Made by a program: the position numbers and the translations under genes. A DNA stretch of 64,000 bases from Hyphomicrobiales bacterium. GTDB lineage: Bacteria; Pseudomonadota; Alphaproteobacteria; Rhizobiales; Rhizobiaceae. Positions 46,412 to 56,300 of this stretch are shown one piece after another. The DNA lies in contig UBNV01000006.1 in the NCBI GenBank assembly GCA_900466945.1, forward strand, positions 496,001 through 560,000, in the 5' to 3' direction. The notes under the pieces are model-generated. The model was not told the origin of the DNA and did no database searches. It saw only the letters and a list, made by a program, of their open reading frames with translations. Numbering within the stretch: position 1 is the stretch's first letter; the number at the start of each line of letters is the position of its first letter.

Positions 46412-47566
46412 ATGGCTCGCAATATCAGTGCAATCGGCCTTCGCCGCCAGGTCTTCTTCTGGCTGGTGGCGCTTGCGATCTTCGTCGCCTTCCTCATGCT
46501 GTTCTCGTCGATCCTGCTGCCGTTCATCGCCGGCATGGCGCTCGCCTATTTTCTCGACCCGGTTGCCGATCGGCTGGAGCGCATTGGTCTCAGCCGCCTG
46601 ATGGCGACGGTTGTGATCCTTGTGTCGTTTGTGGTCGTCTTCGTGCTGTCGCTGATGATCATCATCCCGGTGCTCGCAAGCCAGCTCAATGATTTTATCC
46701 AGCGCGTGCCGGAATATGTCACGCAGCTGCAGACCTTCATCGCTACCTCGAACGCCTCCTGGCTACCGGACTGGGTCGATGGCCAAATGGGCACGATCCG
46801 GGAGAACTTCTCCCGCTATCTGAGCGAAGGCGTCGGCTTTCTCGGCACGCTCGTCGAGCAGATCTGGAATTCAGGCAAGGCGTTGCTCGACATCGCCTCG
46901 CTGCTCGTCGTCACCCCGGTCGTCGCCTTCTATCTCCTGCTCGACTGGGACCACATGATCGAGAAGGTCGACAGCTGGGTGCCGCGCAACCAGCTCGCCA
47001 CCGTGCGCCAGCTGGCGACCGAACTCGACAACACGATCGCCGGATTCGTACGTGGGCAGGGCTCGCTCTGCCTGATCCTCGCGATTTTCTACGCGGTCGC
47101 GCTGTCGTTTGCCGGCCTGAACTTCGGCCTGTTGATCGGCTTTTTCACCGGCCTGATCAGCTTTATTCCCTATGTCGGCTCGACTGTCGGTCTGTTGCTC
47201 GCGGTCGGCGTGGCCTTGGTGCAATTCTGGCCGGATTTCATCTGGATCGGCGTGATCGCCGGCATCTTCTTCCTCGGCCAGTTCATCGAGGGCAATATCC
47301 TGCAGCCCAAGCTGGTGGGTAAAAGCGTCGGCCTGCATCCGGTCTGGTTGATGTTCGCTCTGTTCGCCTTCGGCGCGCTCTTCGGCTTCGTCGGCGTTCT
47401 CGTTGCCGTGCCGGCGGCGGCGGCCGTGGGCGTGCTTGTTCGCTTCGCCATCTCGCGCTATCTTGATAGCGATCTCTACTACGGAACGACGCTCGCCATT
47501 GCGCCGCCTTCCTCCGCCGTCGGCGAGATCGCACCCCCAAGCTCCAGAGATGTATCCGAGACGTGA
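46412..47566 (+). CDS. AI-2E (PerM/TqsA) family membrane transporter
   Basis: Polytopic membrane protein (384 aa) of the PerM/AI-2E family: N-terminal pair of helices, cytoplasmic/amphipathic region (residues about 90-180), and a C-terminal group of helices with the family FIPYVGSTVGLLLAV and GNILQPKLVGKSVGLHPVW motifs. Function in family ranges from autoinducer-2 export to Na+/H+ exchange; specificity unknown. Divergent from purM by 251 bp and directly followed (0 bp) by hdaA, a conserved pairing in rhizobia. Confidence 0.9.
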   Translation: MARNISAIGLRRQVFFWLVALAIFVAFLMLFSSILLPFIAGMALAYFLDPVADRLERIGLSRLMATVVILVSFVVVFVLSLMIIIPVLASQLNDFIQRVPEYVTQLQTFIATSNASWLPDWVDGQMGTIRENFSRYLSEGVGFLGTLVEQIWNSGKALLDIASLLVVTPVVAFYLLLDWDHMIEKVDSWVPRNQLATVRQLATELDNTIAGFVRGQGSLCLILAIFYAVALSFAGLNFGLLIGFFTGLISFIPYVGSTVGLLLAVGVALVQFWPDFIWIGVIAGIFFLGQFIEGNILQPKLVGKSVGLHPVWLMFALFAFGALFGFVGVLVAVPAAAAVGVLVRFAISRYLDSDLYYGTTLAIAPPSSAVGEIAPPSSRDVSET

Positions 47567-48280
47567 ATGACTGATGCCAAGATGGCTCCCGAAAAGCGCG
47601 GAGCCGCCGAACAGCTGCCGCTGGCCTTCGAGCATGGCTCAGCCACCGGGCGCGACGACCTTCTGGTCTCCGAGCGCATGGCCGCTGCCGTGTCGATCGT
47701 CGACGCATGGCCGAACTGGCCGTCGCCGGTGGTGATCCTTGCGGGTCCGGAAGGCTCGGGAAAATCGCACCTCGCGCAGATCTTTCGAGACATCAGCGGT
47801 GCGGCCGATATCCTGCCGCAACCGGGCGAGGGCGCATCGCAAGCCGCAGCTGTCGGTCCCGTCCTGTTTGAGGATGCCGACCGCCAGGGCTTCGACGAGG
47901 TCGAGCTGTTCCACGTCATCAATGCGGTGCGCCAGCACGGTAGGACGCTGCTGATCACCGCGCGCAGCTTTCCGCCCTCCTGGAATGTGCAGCTGGCAGA
48001 CCTCAAATCACGCCTGAAGGCGGCGACCGTGGTCGAGATCGGCGCTCCCGACGAAGAATTGCTCGGACAGCTGATCACCAAGCTCTTCGCCGATCGACAG
48101 CTTTACATCGATGACAAGATCGTCGGCTATATCGTCAGCCGCATGGAGCGTTCCTTCCTGGCTGCCCAGGTAGTGGTCGATCGCATGGACAGGCTGGCGC
48201 TGGCGAGACGCGTCAAGATCACCCGGAGCCTTGCGGCAGAGGTGCTGGAAACGCTGGAGGCGGCCGGCGCTACGGACTAG
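47567..48280 (+). CDS. hdaA: DnaA-related regulatory inactivator HdaA
   Basis: Hda-type protein (237 aa) that promotes DnaA-ATP hydrolysis with the sliding clamp after replication starts. Clamp-binding motif QLPLAF at residues 16-21, Walker A GPEGSGKSH, Walker B-like VLFEDAD, and the AAA+ box VII/sensor regions (SRLKAATVVEIG..). No C-terminal DnaA DNA-binding domain. Starts with the base after the preceding gene's stop. In Caulobacter HdaA is essential for replication control; here assignment is by motif and length. Confidence 0.9.
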   Translation: MTDAKMAPEKRGAAEQLPLAFEHGSATGRDDLLVSERMAAAVSIVDAWPNWPSPVVILAGPEGSGKSHLAQIFRDISGAADILPQPGEGASQAAAVGPVLFEDADRQGFDEVELFHVINAVRQHGRTLLITARSFPPSWNVQLADLKSRLKAATVVEIGAPDEELLGQLITKLFADRQLYIDDKIVGYIVSRMERSFLAAQVVVDRMDRLALARRVKITRSLAAEVLETLEAAGATD

Positions 48281-48291
48281 GCGTCACAGAT

Positions 48292-48309
48292 CTGTCGTCA
48301 AACTGTTAT
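48292..48309 (+). promoter_or_regulatory. candidate PHO box upstream of ppk
   Basis: CTGTCGTCAAACTGTTAT matches the PhoB consensus of two 7-bp direct repeats (CTGTCAT) separated by 4 bp at about 15 of 18 positions, and ends 34 bp before the ppk start. PhoB control of ppk is known in several bacteria, including rhizobia as I recall. Confidence 0.6.
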
Positions 48310-48343
48310 AATTGGCCGGGAACGATAACGAAGGGACGGAATC

Positions 48344-50536
48344 ATGGACAGCGCGGTACACGGCACGGGCGGCGACAGCGGCGCGGAGGCAGCACCCGCC
48401 GAGGACCTGCTGACCAGTCCCCTGCGCTTCATCAACCGGGAATTCTCCTGGCTGCAGTTTAACCGGCGCGTTCTCGAGGAAACCTTGAACACGGCGCATC
48501 CACTGCTGGAGCGCGTTCGCTTCCTGTCCATTTCGGCGGCCAATCTCGACGAATTCTTCATGGTGCGCGTCGCCGGCCTCGAGGGCCAGGTCCGCCAGGG
48601 CATCATCATCAAGAGCCCTGACGGCAAAACCCCGGCCGAGCAGCTCGACGACATCCTGAAGGAAATCGACAATCTGCAGATGGAGCAGCAGGCCTCCCTG
48701 GCGGTGCTGCAACAATACCTCGCCCAGGAAGATATCCTGGTCGTGCGTCCGGCAGCTCTTTCCGAAACGGATCGAAACTGGCTGGCGACCACCTTCGAAG
48801 AGTCGATCTTCCCCGTCCTGACGCCGCTTTCGATCGATCCGGCGCATCCTTTCCCGTTCATTCCCAATCTCGGCTTTTCCATGGGCCTGCAGCTCTGCTC
48901 GAGCCGCAACGGAGATCCGATGACGGCGCTTCTGCGCCTGCCGACCACGCTCGACCGTTTCGTCAGGCTTCCGGACGAAGGCAACACCATCCGCTACATC
49001 ACGCTGGAGGACATGGTCGGCCTCTTCATCAACCGGCTTTACCCCGGATACGAGGTCAAGGGCTTCGGCACCTTCCGCATCATCCGCGACAGCGATATCG
49101 AGGTCGAGGAAGAGGCCGAGGATCTCGTGCGCTTCTTCGAAACCGCACTCAAGCGCCGCCGTCGCGGTTCCGTTATCCGCATCGAGGTCGACTCGGAAAT
49201 GCCGGTGGCCTTGCGCCAGTTCGTCGTGCATGAGCTGGGTGTCGCCGACAACCGCGTGGCGGTCCTGCCGGGCCTGCTGGCACTCAACACGATCTCCGAA
49301 ATCACCAAGGCACCGCGCGACGACCTGCGCTTCGACCAGTACAACGCACGTTTCCCCGAGCGTGTGCGCGAGCATGCCGGCGACTGCCTCGCGGCGATCC
49401 GGGAGAAGGACATGATCGTCCACCATCCCTATGAAAGCTTCGACGTCGTGGTGCAGTTCCTGCTGCAAGCCGCTCGCGATCCGGATGTACTGGCGATCAA
49501 GCAGACGCTGTATCGCACTTCGAACGACAGCCCGATCGTCCGCGCCCTGATCGATGCCGCAGAAGCCGGCAAGTCGGTGACCGCCCTTGTCGAGCTCAAG
49601 GCCCGCTTCGACGAAGAAGCCAATATCCGCTGGGCGCGCGACCTGGAACGTGCTGGCGTGCAAGTGGTCTTCGGCTTCATCGAACTCAAGACCCATGCCA
49701 AGATGTCCATGGTCGTGCGCCGCGAGGACGGCAAGCTGCGCACCTACTGCCATCTCGGCACCGGAAATTACCATCCGGTCACGGCAAAGATTTATACGGA
49801 CCTATCCTTCTTCACCTGCAACCCGAAGATCGCCCATGACATGGCGAATGTCTTCAACTTCATCACCGGCTATGGCGAACCGGAAGAAGGCATGAAGCTG
49901 GCGGTCTCGCCCTACACGCTCCGCCCGCGCATCCTCAGGCACATCAACGAGGAGATCGAGCACGCCAAGGCCGGTCGCCCGGCGCAGATCTGGATGAAGA
50001 TGAACTCACTGGTCGACCCCGAGATCATCGACGCGCTCTATGCCGCAAGCCAGGCGGGCGTGGAAATCGATCTCGTCATCCGGGGCATCTGCTGCCTGCG
50101 CCCGCGCGTGCCCGGCCTGTCGGAGAATATTCGCGTCAAGTCGATCATCGGCCGTTTCCTCGAACACAGCCGTATTTTCTGCTTCGGCAACGGAAACCGT
50201 CTGCCGTCGGAAAAGGCACTCGTCTATATCGGCTCGGCCGACATGATGCCGCGCAATCTCGACCGCCGCGTCGAGACGCTGGTGCCGCTCATCAATCCCA
50301 CGGTGCATGAGCAGGTCCTGTCCCAGATCATGCTGGGCAACCTGATTGACAACCAGCAGAGCTACGAGATATTGGCCGATGGAACGTCACGCCGCATCGA
50401 GGTGCGACAGGGTGAGGAACCTTTCAACGCCCAGCACTATTTCATGACCAATCCGAGCCTTTCGGGCCGCGGAGAAGCTTTGAAATCGAGTGCACCGAAA
50501 CTGATCGCCGGCCTGATCTCCGGCAGGAAACGATAA
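48344..50536 (+). CDS. ppk: polyphosphate kinase 1
   Basis: PPK1 (730 aa) reversibly transfers phosphate from ATP to polyphosphate. The phosphohistidine His451 in KTHAKMSM and second active-site His608 in [12 protein letters not shown] are spaced 157 residues as in E. coli PPK1 (435/592). N-terminal PPK_N ([18 protein letters not shown]) and the tandem phospholipase-D-like domains are intact. Followed 12 bp later by ppx on the same strand, allowing balanced synthesis and breakdown of polyphosphate. Confidence 0.96.
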   Translation: MDSAVHGTGGDSGAEAAPAEDLLTSPLRFINREFSWLQFNRRVLEETLNTAHPLLERVRFLSISAANLDEFFMVRVAGLEGQVRQGIIIKSPDGKTPAEQLDDILKEIDNLQMEQQASLAVLQQYLAQEDILVVRPAALSETDRNWLATTFEESIFPVLTPLSIDPAHPFPFIPNLGFSMGLQLCSSRNGDPMTALLRLPTTLDRFVRLPDEGNTIRYITLEDMVGLFINRLYPGYEVKGFGTFRIIRDSDIEVEEEAEDLVRFFETALKRRRRGSVIRIEVDSEMPVALRQFVVHELGVADNRVAVLPGLLALNTISEITKAPRDDLRFDQYNARFPERVREHAGDCLAAIREKDMIVHHPYESFDVVVQFLLQAARDPDVLAIKQTLYRTSNDSPIVRALIDAAEAGKSVTALVELKARFDEEANIRWARDLERAGVQVVFGFIELKTHAKMSMVVRREDGKLRTYCHLGTGNYHPVTAKIYTDLSFFTCNPKIAHDMANVFNFITGYGEPEEGMKLAVSPYTLRPRILRHINEEIEHAKAGRPAQIWMKMNSLVDPEIIDALYAASQAGVEIDLVIRGICCLRPRVPGLSENIRVKSIIGRFLEHSRIFCFGNGNRLPSEKALVYIGSADMMPRNLDRRVETLVPLINPTVHEQVLSQIMLGNLIDNQQSYEILADGTSRRIEVRQGEEPFNAQHYFMTNPSLSGRGEALKSSAPKLIAGLISGRKR

Positions 50537-50548
50537 CACTGGTACCTC

Positions 50549-52069
50549 ATGACAAGATCTGAAGCCCAGGGGCGCCTTCCCGGTATCGCCCCTGTCTCCG
50601 TTGTGGACATCGGCTCGAATTCGATCCGCCTCGTGATTTATGAGGGGCTGTCCCGCGCCCCGACGGTTCTGTTCAACGAAAAAGTCCTGTGCGGCCTCGG
50701 CCGGGGTGTGGCCACGACCGGCCGGATGGACGAGGAGGGTGTCGAGCGCGCCCTTGCGGCCCTGCGCCGTTTCAGGGCGCTCTCGAACCAGGCCCAGGCG
50801 ACGCGCATGTATGTGCTCGCCACCGCTGCCGCCCGGGAGGCCTCCAACGGCCCCGATTTCATTGCCCGTGCTGAAGAAATCCTCGGTCACGAGGTCCAGG
50901 TGCTGACCGGTGAGGAAGAAGCGAAATATTCGGCTCTCGGCGTCGTCAGCGGCTTCCACGACGCGGACGGTATTGCCGGTGATCTCGGCGGCGGTTCGCT
51001 CGAACTGATCGATATCAAGGGCAAGGGCTTCGGCAAGGGCATCACGCTGCCGCTCGGCGGTCTGCGCCTCTCGGAAAGCGTCGAGGGCTCGCTGCCCAAG
51101 GCCCGCACACTGGCGAAGAAGCTCGTCGGCGATGCCGCCCTCCTGAAGAAGGGGCAGGGGCGCACCTTCTATGCGGTCGGTGGCACCTGGCGCAACATCG
51201 CCAAGCTGCATATGGAAATCCGCAAGTATCCGTTGCACATGATGCAGGGCTATGAGCTGCCCTATGACGAGATCGCCTTCTTCCTGGAAGAGATCATATC
51301 CGGCGCGAACAGCCGCGATCCCGCCTGGTCGACGATCTCCAAGAGCCGTCGCAACCTGATCCCCTTCGGTGCGGTTGCCATGCGCGAAGTGATCGAGATC
51401 ATGAAGCCGAAGAGTGTCTGCTTCTCGGCCCAGGGCGTGCGCGAAGGGTATCTCTACTCTCTGCTGCTCGACGAGGAACAAGCACTCGACCCGCTGGTCG
51501 AGGCCGCCGACGAACTCGCCATTCTGCGTGCCCGGTCGCCCGAACATGCCCGTGAACTCGCCGACTGGACGGGCCAGATGATGCCCTTTTTTGACATCGA
51601 GGAGACGGAAGAGGAAACCCGCTACCGCAAGGCCGCTTGCCTGCTCGCCGATATCAGCTGGCGCGCGCATCCGGACTATCGCGGGCTGCAGGCGCTGAAC
51701 GTCATCGCCCACTCCTCCTTCGTCGGCATCACCCATCCGGGCCGCGCCTTCATCGCGCTTACCAACTACTACCGTTTCGAGGGCCTGCACGACGATGGCC
51801 AGACTGGCCCCTTGGCGGCAATCGCCACCGAACGTCTACTCGATCGGGCCAAGCTCGTCGGCGGCATGCTGCGGGTGGTCTATCTCTTCTCGGCATCCAT
51901 GCCCGGCGTGGTCCACAACCTGACCTTCCGCCGTTCGGACAACCCCGAACTCGACCTCGAATTCGTCGTGCCGAAATTCTATGAGGACTTCGCCGGTGAA
52001 CGACTGGACGGGCGCCTGATGCAGCTCTCGAAGCTGACGGGCAAGCGCCTCGCCTTCGTCTTCGAATAG
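50549..52069 (+). CDS. ppx: exopolyphosphatase, Ppx/GppA family
   Basis: Processive exopolyphosphatase (506 aa) with ASKHA-fold motifs: phosphate-1 VVDIGSNSIRLVIYE, adenosine-like GDLGGGSLELIDI, and a C-terminal HD-like extension (VIAHSSFVG, YYRFEG). Could also act on pppGpp (GppA); the adjacency to ppk favours polyphosphate. One transcript with ppk. Ends before a hairpin terminator. Confidence 0.93.
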   Translation: MTRSEAQGRLPGIAPVSVVDIGSNSIRLVIYEGLSRAPTVLFNEKVLCGLGRGVATTGRMDEEGVERALAALRRFRALSNQAQATRMYVLATAAAREASNGPDFIARAEEILGHEVQVLTGEEEAKYSALGVVSGFHDADGIAGDLGGGSLELIDIKGKGFGKGITLPLGGLRLSESVEGSLPKARTLAKKLVGDAALLKKGQGRTFYAVGGTWRNIAKLHMEIRKYPLHMMQGYELPYDEIAFFLEEIISGANSRDPAWSTISKSRRNLIPFGAVAMREVIEIMKPKSVCFSAQGVREGYLYSLLLDEEQALDPLVEAADELAILRARSPEHARELADWTGQMMPFFDIEETEEETRYRKAACLLADISWRAHPDYRGLQALNVIAHSSFVGITHPGRAFIALTNYYRFEGLHDDGQTGPLAAIATERLLDRAKLVGGMLRVVYLFSASMPGVVHNLTFRRSDNPELDLEFVVPKFYEDFAGERLDGRLMQLSKLTGKRLAFVFE

Positions 52070-52096
52070 CGCGGACCATCGAGCGAAATGGAATGG

Positions 52097-52120
52097 GAGC
52101 GGGCCGGGGCCCGCTCTCTT
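52097..52120. terminator. hairpin terminator between ppx and phytase-like gene
   Basis: 9-bp stem GAGCGGGCC (52097-52105) and GGCCCGCTC (52108-52116) with a 2-base loop, effectively a 4-base loop after opening the last pair, followed by TCTT. Lies between convergent genes and could serve both. Confidence 0.6.
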
Positions 52121-52137
52121 CGGTTCAGGCGGCGAGC

Positions 52138-53496
52138 TTACTTCGCGCCAAGGAATTCGCCCACTTCGAGCAGGACGAACTCGTTGTCGTCTGCCTTGTC
52201 GAGTGCGCGGCCGGCCGAGAAAGGCAGATTGTTGTCGTTGCCGACGATGATGTGGGTCGGATCGACCACGTCGACATTCTCGATAGTGACGAAAGGCATG
52301 TCATAGAAGCCTTCGCCGCCGCCCTGGCGCTTCCTGTTGTCGGGGTCTTCGATCTTCATCAGATCGATGTAGCCGATCTTGCGCACGGCCTTGCCGGCAT
52401 TCTCTTCCGTCATCTCGATCTTGTAGATCCGCTTGTGCTTGGCCGGAACGGCGAAGCAGTCGGCAGCCGGCGCCTTCGGATCGGCACAGGCCTTGTCGGC
52501 AACGCCAGCACCATTGTCGCGCTCGATGACGAGTGCCGTCGTTTCGTCGATCATGTTGAAATCGCCGATCGCCTCGCCGCCTTCCGACAGCGGATAGAGC
52601 CAGGTCTTGCCGGTCCAGGCCTTGGTGGCGGCATCGAGTTCGATGATGCGCAGCGCCGTCAGGTCGTCAGCCTTTTCAACGGAACCGTCTCCCATGTAGA
52701 GCGGCCCTTCGAGCATGCCATAGAGCTTCGAGCCATCCTTCGACATGGCGAGGCCCTCATAGCCGCCGGAGCGCTTGAGGTTGAAAACGGGCATCTTGGC
52801 TGCCGGATTGGCCGGAACGACCAGCGTCGGATTGTCGGGCGACTTCACGTCGATCTCGCCGGCCTTGGTGGCGATGACGTCGGTTAGAACGCCCTCAGAC
52901 GAGAACTTCAGCATGTAGGGGCCAAGCTCTTCGCCAACCCAGAAGCCGTCAGCCACCGGCTGGATGGATTCGACGTCGAAGTCAGCACCGGTGAGGTAAC
53001 GCTTGTCCGAGCCTTCCATGGCGATCGGGAAGGGAGCCTTCTTGTCGGGATCGGAGAGGAAGAGCGTCTTTTCGACCTTAACCGCACCGGCATCCCAGTC
53101 GAAGGTCAGGTGATGCAGCATGAGCATCGCATCTGTCGAGTTGCTCTTGGAGCCGAAGCCATTGTCGGACAGGCTCCAGAAGGTGCCGTCTTCCATGGCC
53201 TTGATGCCGGAGAAACCCTGCAGCGGCTGACCGTCGAAGGGAAGCGATAGGCCCGTCAGGCGCACACCGTCCTTGCCCGGCACGCTGCCGAGCGCGTCCG
53301 CACGCTTGCGGTCTGCGGTCGAGAACTTGCCGGAGGTCTTGAGATAGTCGGGCGCATCGGCAGGTGCTGCAATGATCGTGTTCGCCGGCAGGATGGCATG
53401 GTTGACGAGCTTGGCCGGGAAGGTCTTCTCCTCGGCCGAGGCGTGGGAGACGAAGAGGATGAAGAGCGCGGCAGAAGTCAAAAGGGATTTGGTCAT
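52138..53496 (-). CDS. secreted phytase-like beta-propeller protein
   Basis: 452-aa exported protein. Signal peptide to SHASA (about residue 22), mature beta-propeller of the esterase-like/phytase-like family (PF13449-type): LQGFSGIKAMEDGTFWSLSDNGFGSKSNS, GADFDVESIQPVADGFWVGEELGPY, GGYEGLAMSKDGSKLYGMLEGPL, and acidic C-terminal segment. The family binds calcium and includes predicted phytases and esterases; enzymatic activity is unproven. Convergent with ppk-ppx, so a phosphate theme is possible. Start at 53496 from the signal peptide; the frame extends 20 codons further. Confidence 0.85.
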   Translation of the reverse strand: MTKSLLTSAALFILFVSHASAEEKTFPAKLVNHAILPANTIIAAPADAPDYLKTSGKFSTADRKRADALGSVPGKDGVRLTGLSLPFDGQPLQGFSGIKAMEDGTFWSLSDNGFGSKSNSTDAMLMLHHLTFDWDAGAVKVEKTLFLSDPDKKAPFPIAMEGSDKRYLTGADFDVESIQPVADGFWVGEELGPYMLKFSSEGVLTDVIATKAGEIDVKSPDNPTLVVPANPAAKMPVFNLKRSGGYEGLAMSKDGSKLYGMLEGPLYMGDGSVEKADDLTALRIIELDAATKAWTGKTWLYPLSEGGEAIGDFNMIDETTALVIERDNGAGVADKACADPKAPAADCFAVPAKHKRIYKIEMTEENAGKAVRKIGYIDLMKIEDPDNRKRQGGGEGFYDMPFVTIENVDVVDPTHIIVGNDNNLPFSAGRALDKADDNEFVLLEVGEFLGAK

Positions 53497-53604
53497 GGCG
53501 TCACCTTGTTGGAAGGGAGGAAACGCCGCTGTCCTTAAGGAGCCTTCATGTCGCACCGATTGCCGTTGGGTGAAGTTTCAACGACGCCACCCGTTACCCA
53601 CAGG

Positions 53605-55293
53605 CTAACCGAGCCAAGCGGGCAGATTGCCGCGATCTTCACCCGTCACAGCGGCTTCCACACAGGCCGCGAGGCTGCCAAAGCGCATGGTGCGCCCGGT
53701 GAGGCCCGGGCCGTAATGGGCATATTTGCCGGAATTGGTCATGATTACCTCGGCGTCAACGGGGATGATCGGCTCGGTCACCATGCACCAGCAGGTGTCG
53801 TTGACGAGGGTTACGCCAAACGCCGCGAGGAGGGCCACATCGCCCGCCGCTTCCGCCTTGGCCATCTCGGCCCGCCCGCAGGTGATGACGAGGGGCACAT
53901 GAGGATGGCGCCTCTTCCCGCGACAGAGTGCGGCAAGCGCTGCCAGCTCGGTGGCGGAGAAATGCGGATTGCCCATTGAGACCAGTTGCACCGGACCGGC
54001 AGCTGCGCCGTTCAGCTCGCGCCAGGCCCGCTGAAGGTCGTCGTGAGTGAGTGAGATTGTCGGCAGATCCAGCGCGGCGAATGCATCCGGGCTCTGCGCC
54101 TCCGGCGTGACATCAGCGACGTGAAACATCGGCGCCGCAGACGTGGTGGCAAACGCTGCCCCGAAGGCCTTGAGCGCGTCCGTGTCCGGTAGATGTTGCG
54201 ACACCCCTTCGACAAGCGGAATGGCATCCGGCGATACGGTCCCGATCAGATAACCCAGCAACGGCCAGAGACTGTCATCCACGCCCTCGAGCGGCGGCAC
54301 GGTAACCCGGACCTGCGGCGCACGCTCCTCCGGCAGATGACAGCCAGCCTTCGGGGCTCGCCCCGTCAGCGCGATCGCGATGTCGAGATAGTCAGGGTAT
54401 TTCATCGTCCGGGCGCCCAGCACGCTGTTGGCATACACCACGGCATTCGATTCCGCCCAGACGATCTGTTCGTCGCGCGCGGGCCGGTCGTCGAGCAGGT
54501 AGGGCGCGCAGGTGAAGGTCGGTTGCGCCCCCATCGCCACATAGGCGTCGGCCACAGCAGCTGCCGGACGCCCGAGCGCTTCCGGCACGCCCTGCGCCTG
54601 CCAGCGGCGATGATCGACTGAAATGGCATTCAGCGTCGTCGGCACCACGACGCGACCGCCGAGATCGCGCAGCTTTTCGGCAAAGGCGAGTCCGCCCGGA
54701 CCGGTATAGATGCAGCCGTCGATATGGGCGCGGGTGATGTCGATGAGTTCCGTCGCGCCTTCAAGCGCCGCCATCCGGAGCACGATCCGCATGGCAACGG
54801 CAGCCGCTTCGCCCCGCTCTGCAGAGAGGATGGCCTGGTCCTGATCCGTCAGCGCGATGTCCGAACCAATCCCGGCAACGGCATCGCTGATCCGGACGCG
54901 CTTGGCTGTCTTCAGCCCGGCAAAGGCCTGCCTGCCGACCGCAATCACCGGAATGGACCGCCCGAATACCTCTTCGGCAACGATGACGCCGAGCGTGATG
55001 ATCGCTTCTGGATGTTCGAGCACGATTGCGGCAGGGCCCTGGCCGTTGAGGATCAGTTCGAGGATCACACCGCTGCCGGTGCAGGAGCCACGGCTGGTCG
55101 GCAGGGCGAGCACGCGGCCGGTCAACCGCTCGCCACTCAACGGATGATGCCGGTCGATGATCTCGCCCGTCACGGCATCGGCGCCACCCCAGAAGCTGAG
55201 CGCCGTATCGGTAAACAGCACCTCGCCCTCAGCGGAGCCGGAGACCAGCACGCGGCCCGTGATATCGACGGTGTCATTGAGGCTGCTCATCAT
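53605..55293 (-). CDS. fused aconitase X (cis-3-hydroxy-L-proline dehydratase type)
   Basis: 562-aa protein uniting the small AcnX domain (DUF126, residues 1-135; conserved Ser in GSCTGSG) with the large domain (DUF521, from about 150 on: YTGPGGLAFAEKLRDLGG, QPTFTCAPYLLDDRPARDEQIVWAESNAVVYANSVLGARTM and the terminal NSGKYAHYGPGLTG). Single-chain bacterial AcnX enzymes have been shown to dehydrate cis-3-hydroxy-L-proline, also in Agrobacterium; mevalonate-phosphate forms are archaeal. Here no hydroxyproline genes adjoin. ATG overlaps the upstream DUF2891 stop (ATGATG). Confidence 0.85.
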   Translation of the reverse strand: MMSSLNDTVDITGRVLVSGSAEGEVLFTDTALSFWGGADAVTGEIIDRHHPLSGERLTGRVLALPTSRGSCTGSGVILELILNGQGPAAIVLEHPEAIITLGVIVAEEVFGRSIPVIAVGRQAFAGLKTAKRVRISDAVAGIGSDIALTDQDQAILSAERGEAAAVAMRIVLRMAALEGATELIDITRAHIDGCIYTGPGGLAFAEKLRDLGGRVVVPTTLNAISVDHRRWQAQGVPEALGRPAAAVADAYVAMGAQPTFTCAPYLLDDRPARDEQIVWAESNAVVYANSVLGARTMKYPDYLDIAIALTGRAPKAGCHLPEERAPQVRVTVPPLEGVDDSLWPLLGYLIGTVSPDAIPLVEGVSQHLPDTDALKAFGAAFATTSAAPMFHVADVTPEAQSPDAFAALDLPTISLTHDDLQRAWRELNGAAAGPVQLVSMGNPHFSATELAALAALCRGKRRHPHVPLVITCGRAEMAKAEAAGDVALLAAFGVTLVNDTCWCMVTEPIIPVDAEVIMTNSGKYAHYGPGLTGRTMRFGSLAACVEAAVTGEDRGNLPAWLG

Positions 55294-56300
55294 TCCGTCT
55301 CCGTCAGGGCCAAAACGGCAAAACTCGCCAGCCAGTGCTCGCCCATATAGTCGCCAGCCACATGCGCGATCCCGGCTTCGAGATGCCCATGCGCGGCCTC
55401 GATCATCACAGCGCGGCGCGGGTCCGTGTCGGGCAGGGTGCCCGCCAGAGAGGCCCAGCACCAGGCGCGGCTGAGGCTCAAGCCATCGAGATGGGCGATC
55501 TTGCCGTCCGAGCGGTCGGAAACTGAGGCGGGCGCAAACAACGCGCGCGGCTGGCCGGCTGCGATGTCAGGTAGGAAGCCGTCGAACCAGCGGGCGAAGT
55601 CGGACTCGGGCAGAAGCCGTCGCATGCACTCCGCCTCGATCAGCGCCGGCGACAGGAAGTCGTCGCCCGAGGGCTCGCCCCAGGCGGGGCAGGCGGCATC
55701 AGTACCATACCAGCGCAGCGCCGTGGCTCGCAGCAGATCGAGCAGGGCCTCGTCGCCGACGGTTTCGGCATAGTCGGCGGCGAGCCTCAGCGCAAAGGCG
55801 GTGTTGTAATGCGTGCCCACCCTCACCGGATAGGTCGCAAGCGGCAGGAAATCGCGAAAACGCTGGACGATCCGCCCCGTCAGCGGCGACAGCGCCTGGG
55901 CCCAGGCTGGGTCCTCGTGACCGTGCAACTCGGCAGCCAGCTTCAGCAACCAGCCCCAGCCATAGGGTCGCTCGTAACCGCGCGCCATCGGTCGGTCGAA
56001 ATAGGCGCATTCGCCGGCGATCTTGTCGGGAACCAGCATCGTGGCGAAGAGATCGCGGATCGCCTGCGCTTCCGGCATCTCGGGATGGAGGCGCAAGAGG
56101 CGCGCCAGCATCCAGTAGCCATGCACGCAGGAATGCCAGTCGTAGCTGCCGTGAAAGACCGGATGAAGCGCGGATGGTGTCCTCGCGTCATCAGGCCCTT
56201 CGAGCCCGTGCAGGATATGGTTGGGATATTTGCGGGTGACATGGCCGAGCGCGATCGTCGCAAAGCGGGAGGCAAGCTCGGATGTCAGCCGCGTGGTCAT
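55290..56300 (-). CDS. DUF2891 domain protein
   Basis: 336-aa protein recognisable as DUF2891 (ELASRFATIALGHVTRKYPNHILHGLEGPDD..., FHGSYDWHSCVHGYWMLARLL, GYERPYGWGWLLKLAAEL). The fold is expected to be an alpha/alpha toroid; no catalytic residue assignment is made. A His/Trp/Cys-rich patch (DWHSCVHGYW) is conserved and may be an active site. Its stop overlaps the AcnX start and its start overlaps the Rsm22-type stop, so the three are translationally coupled. Function unknown. Confidence 0.8.
   Translation of the reverse strand: MTTRLTSELASRFATIALGHVTRKYPNHILHGLEGPDDARTPSALHPVFHGSYDWHSCVHGYWMLARLLRLHPEMPEAQAIRDLFATMLVPDKIAGECAYFDRPMARGYERPYGWGWLLKLAAELHGHEDPAWAQALSPLTGRIVQRFRDFLPLATYPVRVGTHYNTAFALRLAADYAETVGDEALLDLLRATALRWYGTDAACPAWGEPSGDDFLSPALIEAECMRRLLPESDFARWFDGFLPDIAAGQPRALFAPASVSDRSDGKIAHLDGLSLSRAWCWASLAGTLPDTDPRRAVMIEAAHGHLEAGIAHVAGDYMGEHWLASFAVLALTETE

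Noticed and set aside
48284..49774. Long minus-strand frame opposite ppk
   Set aside because: The PPK1 catalytic histidines and exact spacing prove the plus-strand reading.
53497..53604. PHO box before the phytase-like gene
   Set aside because: No pair of CTGTCAT-like repeats found on either strand.
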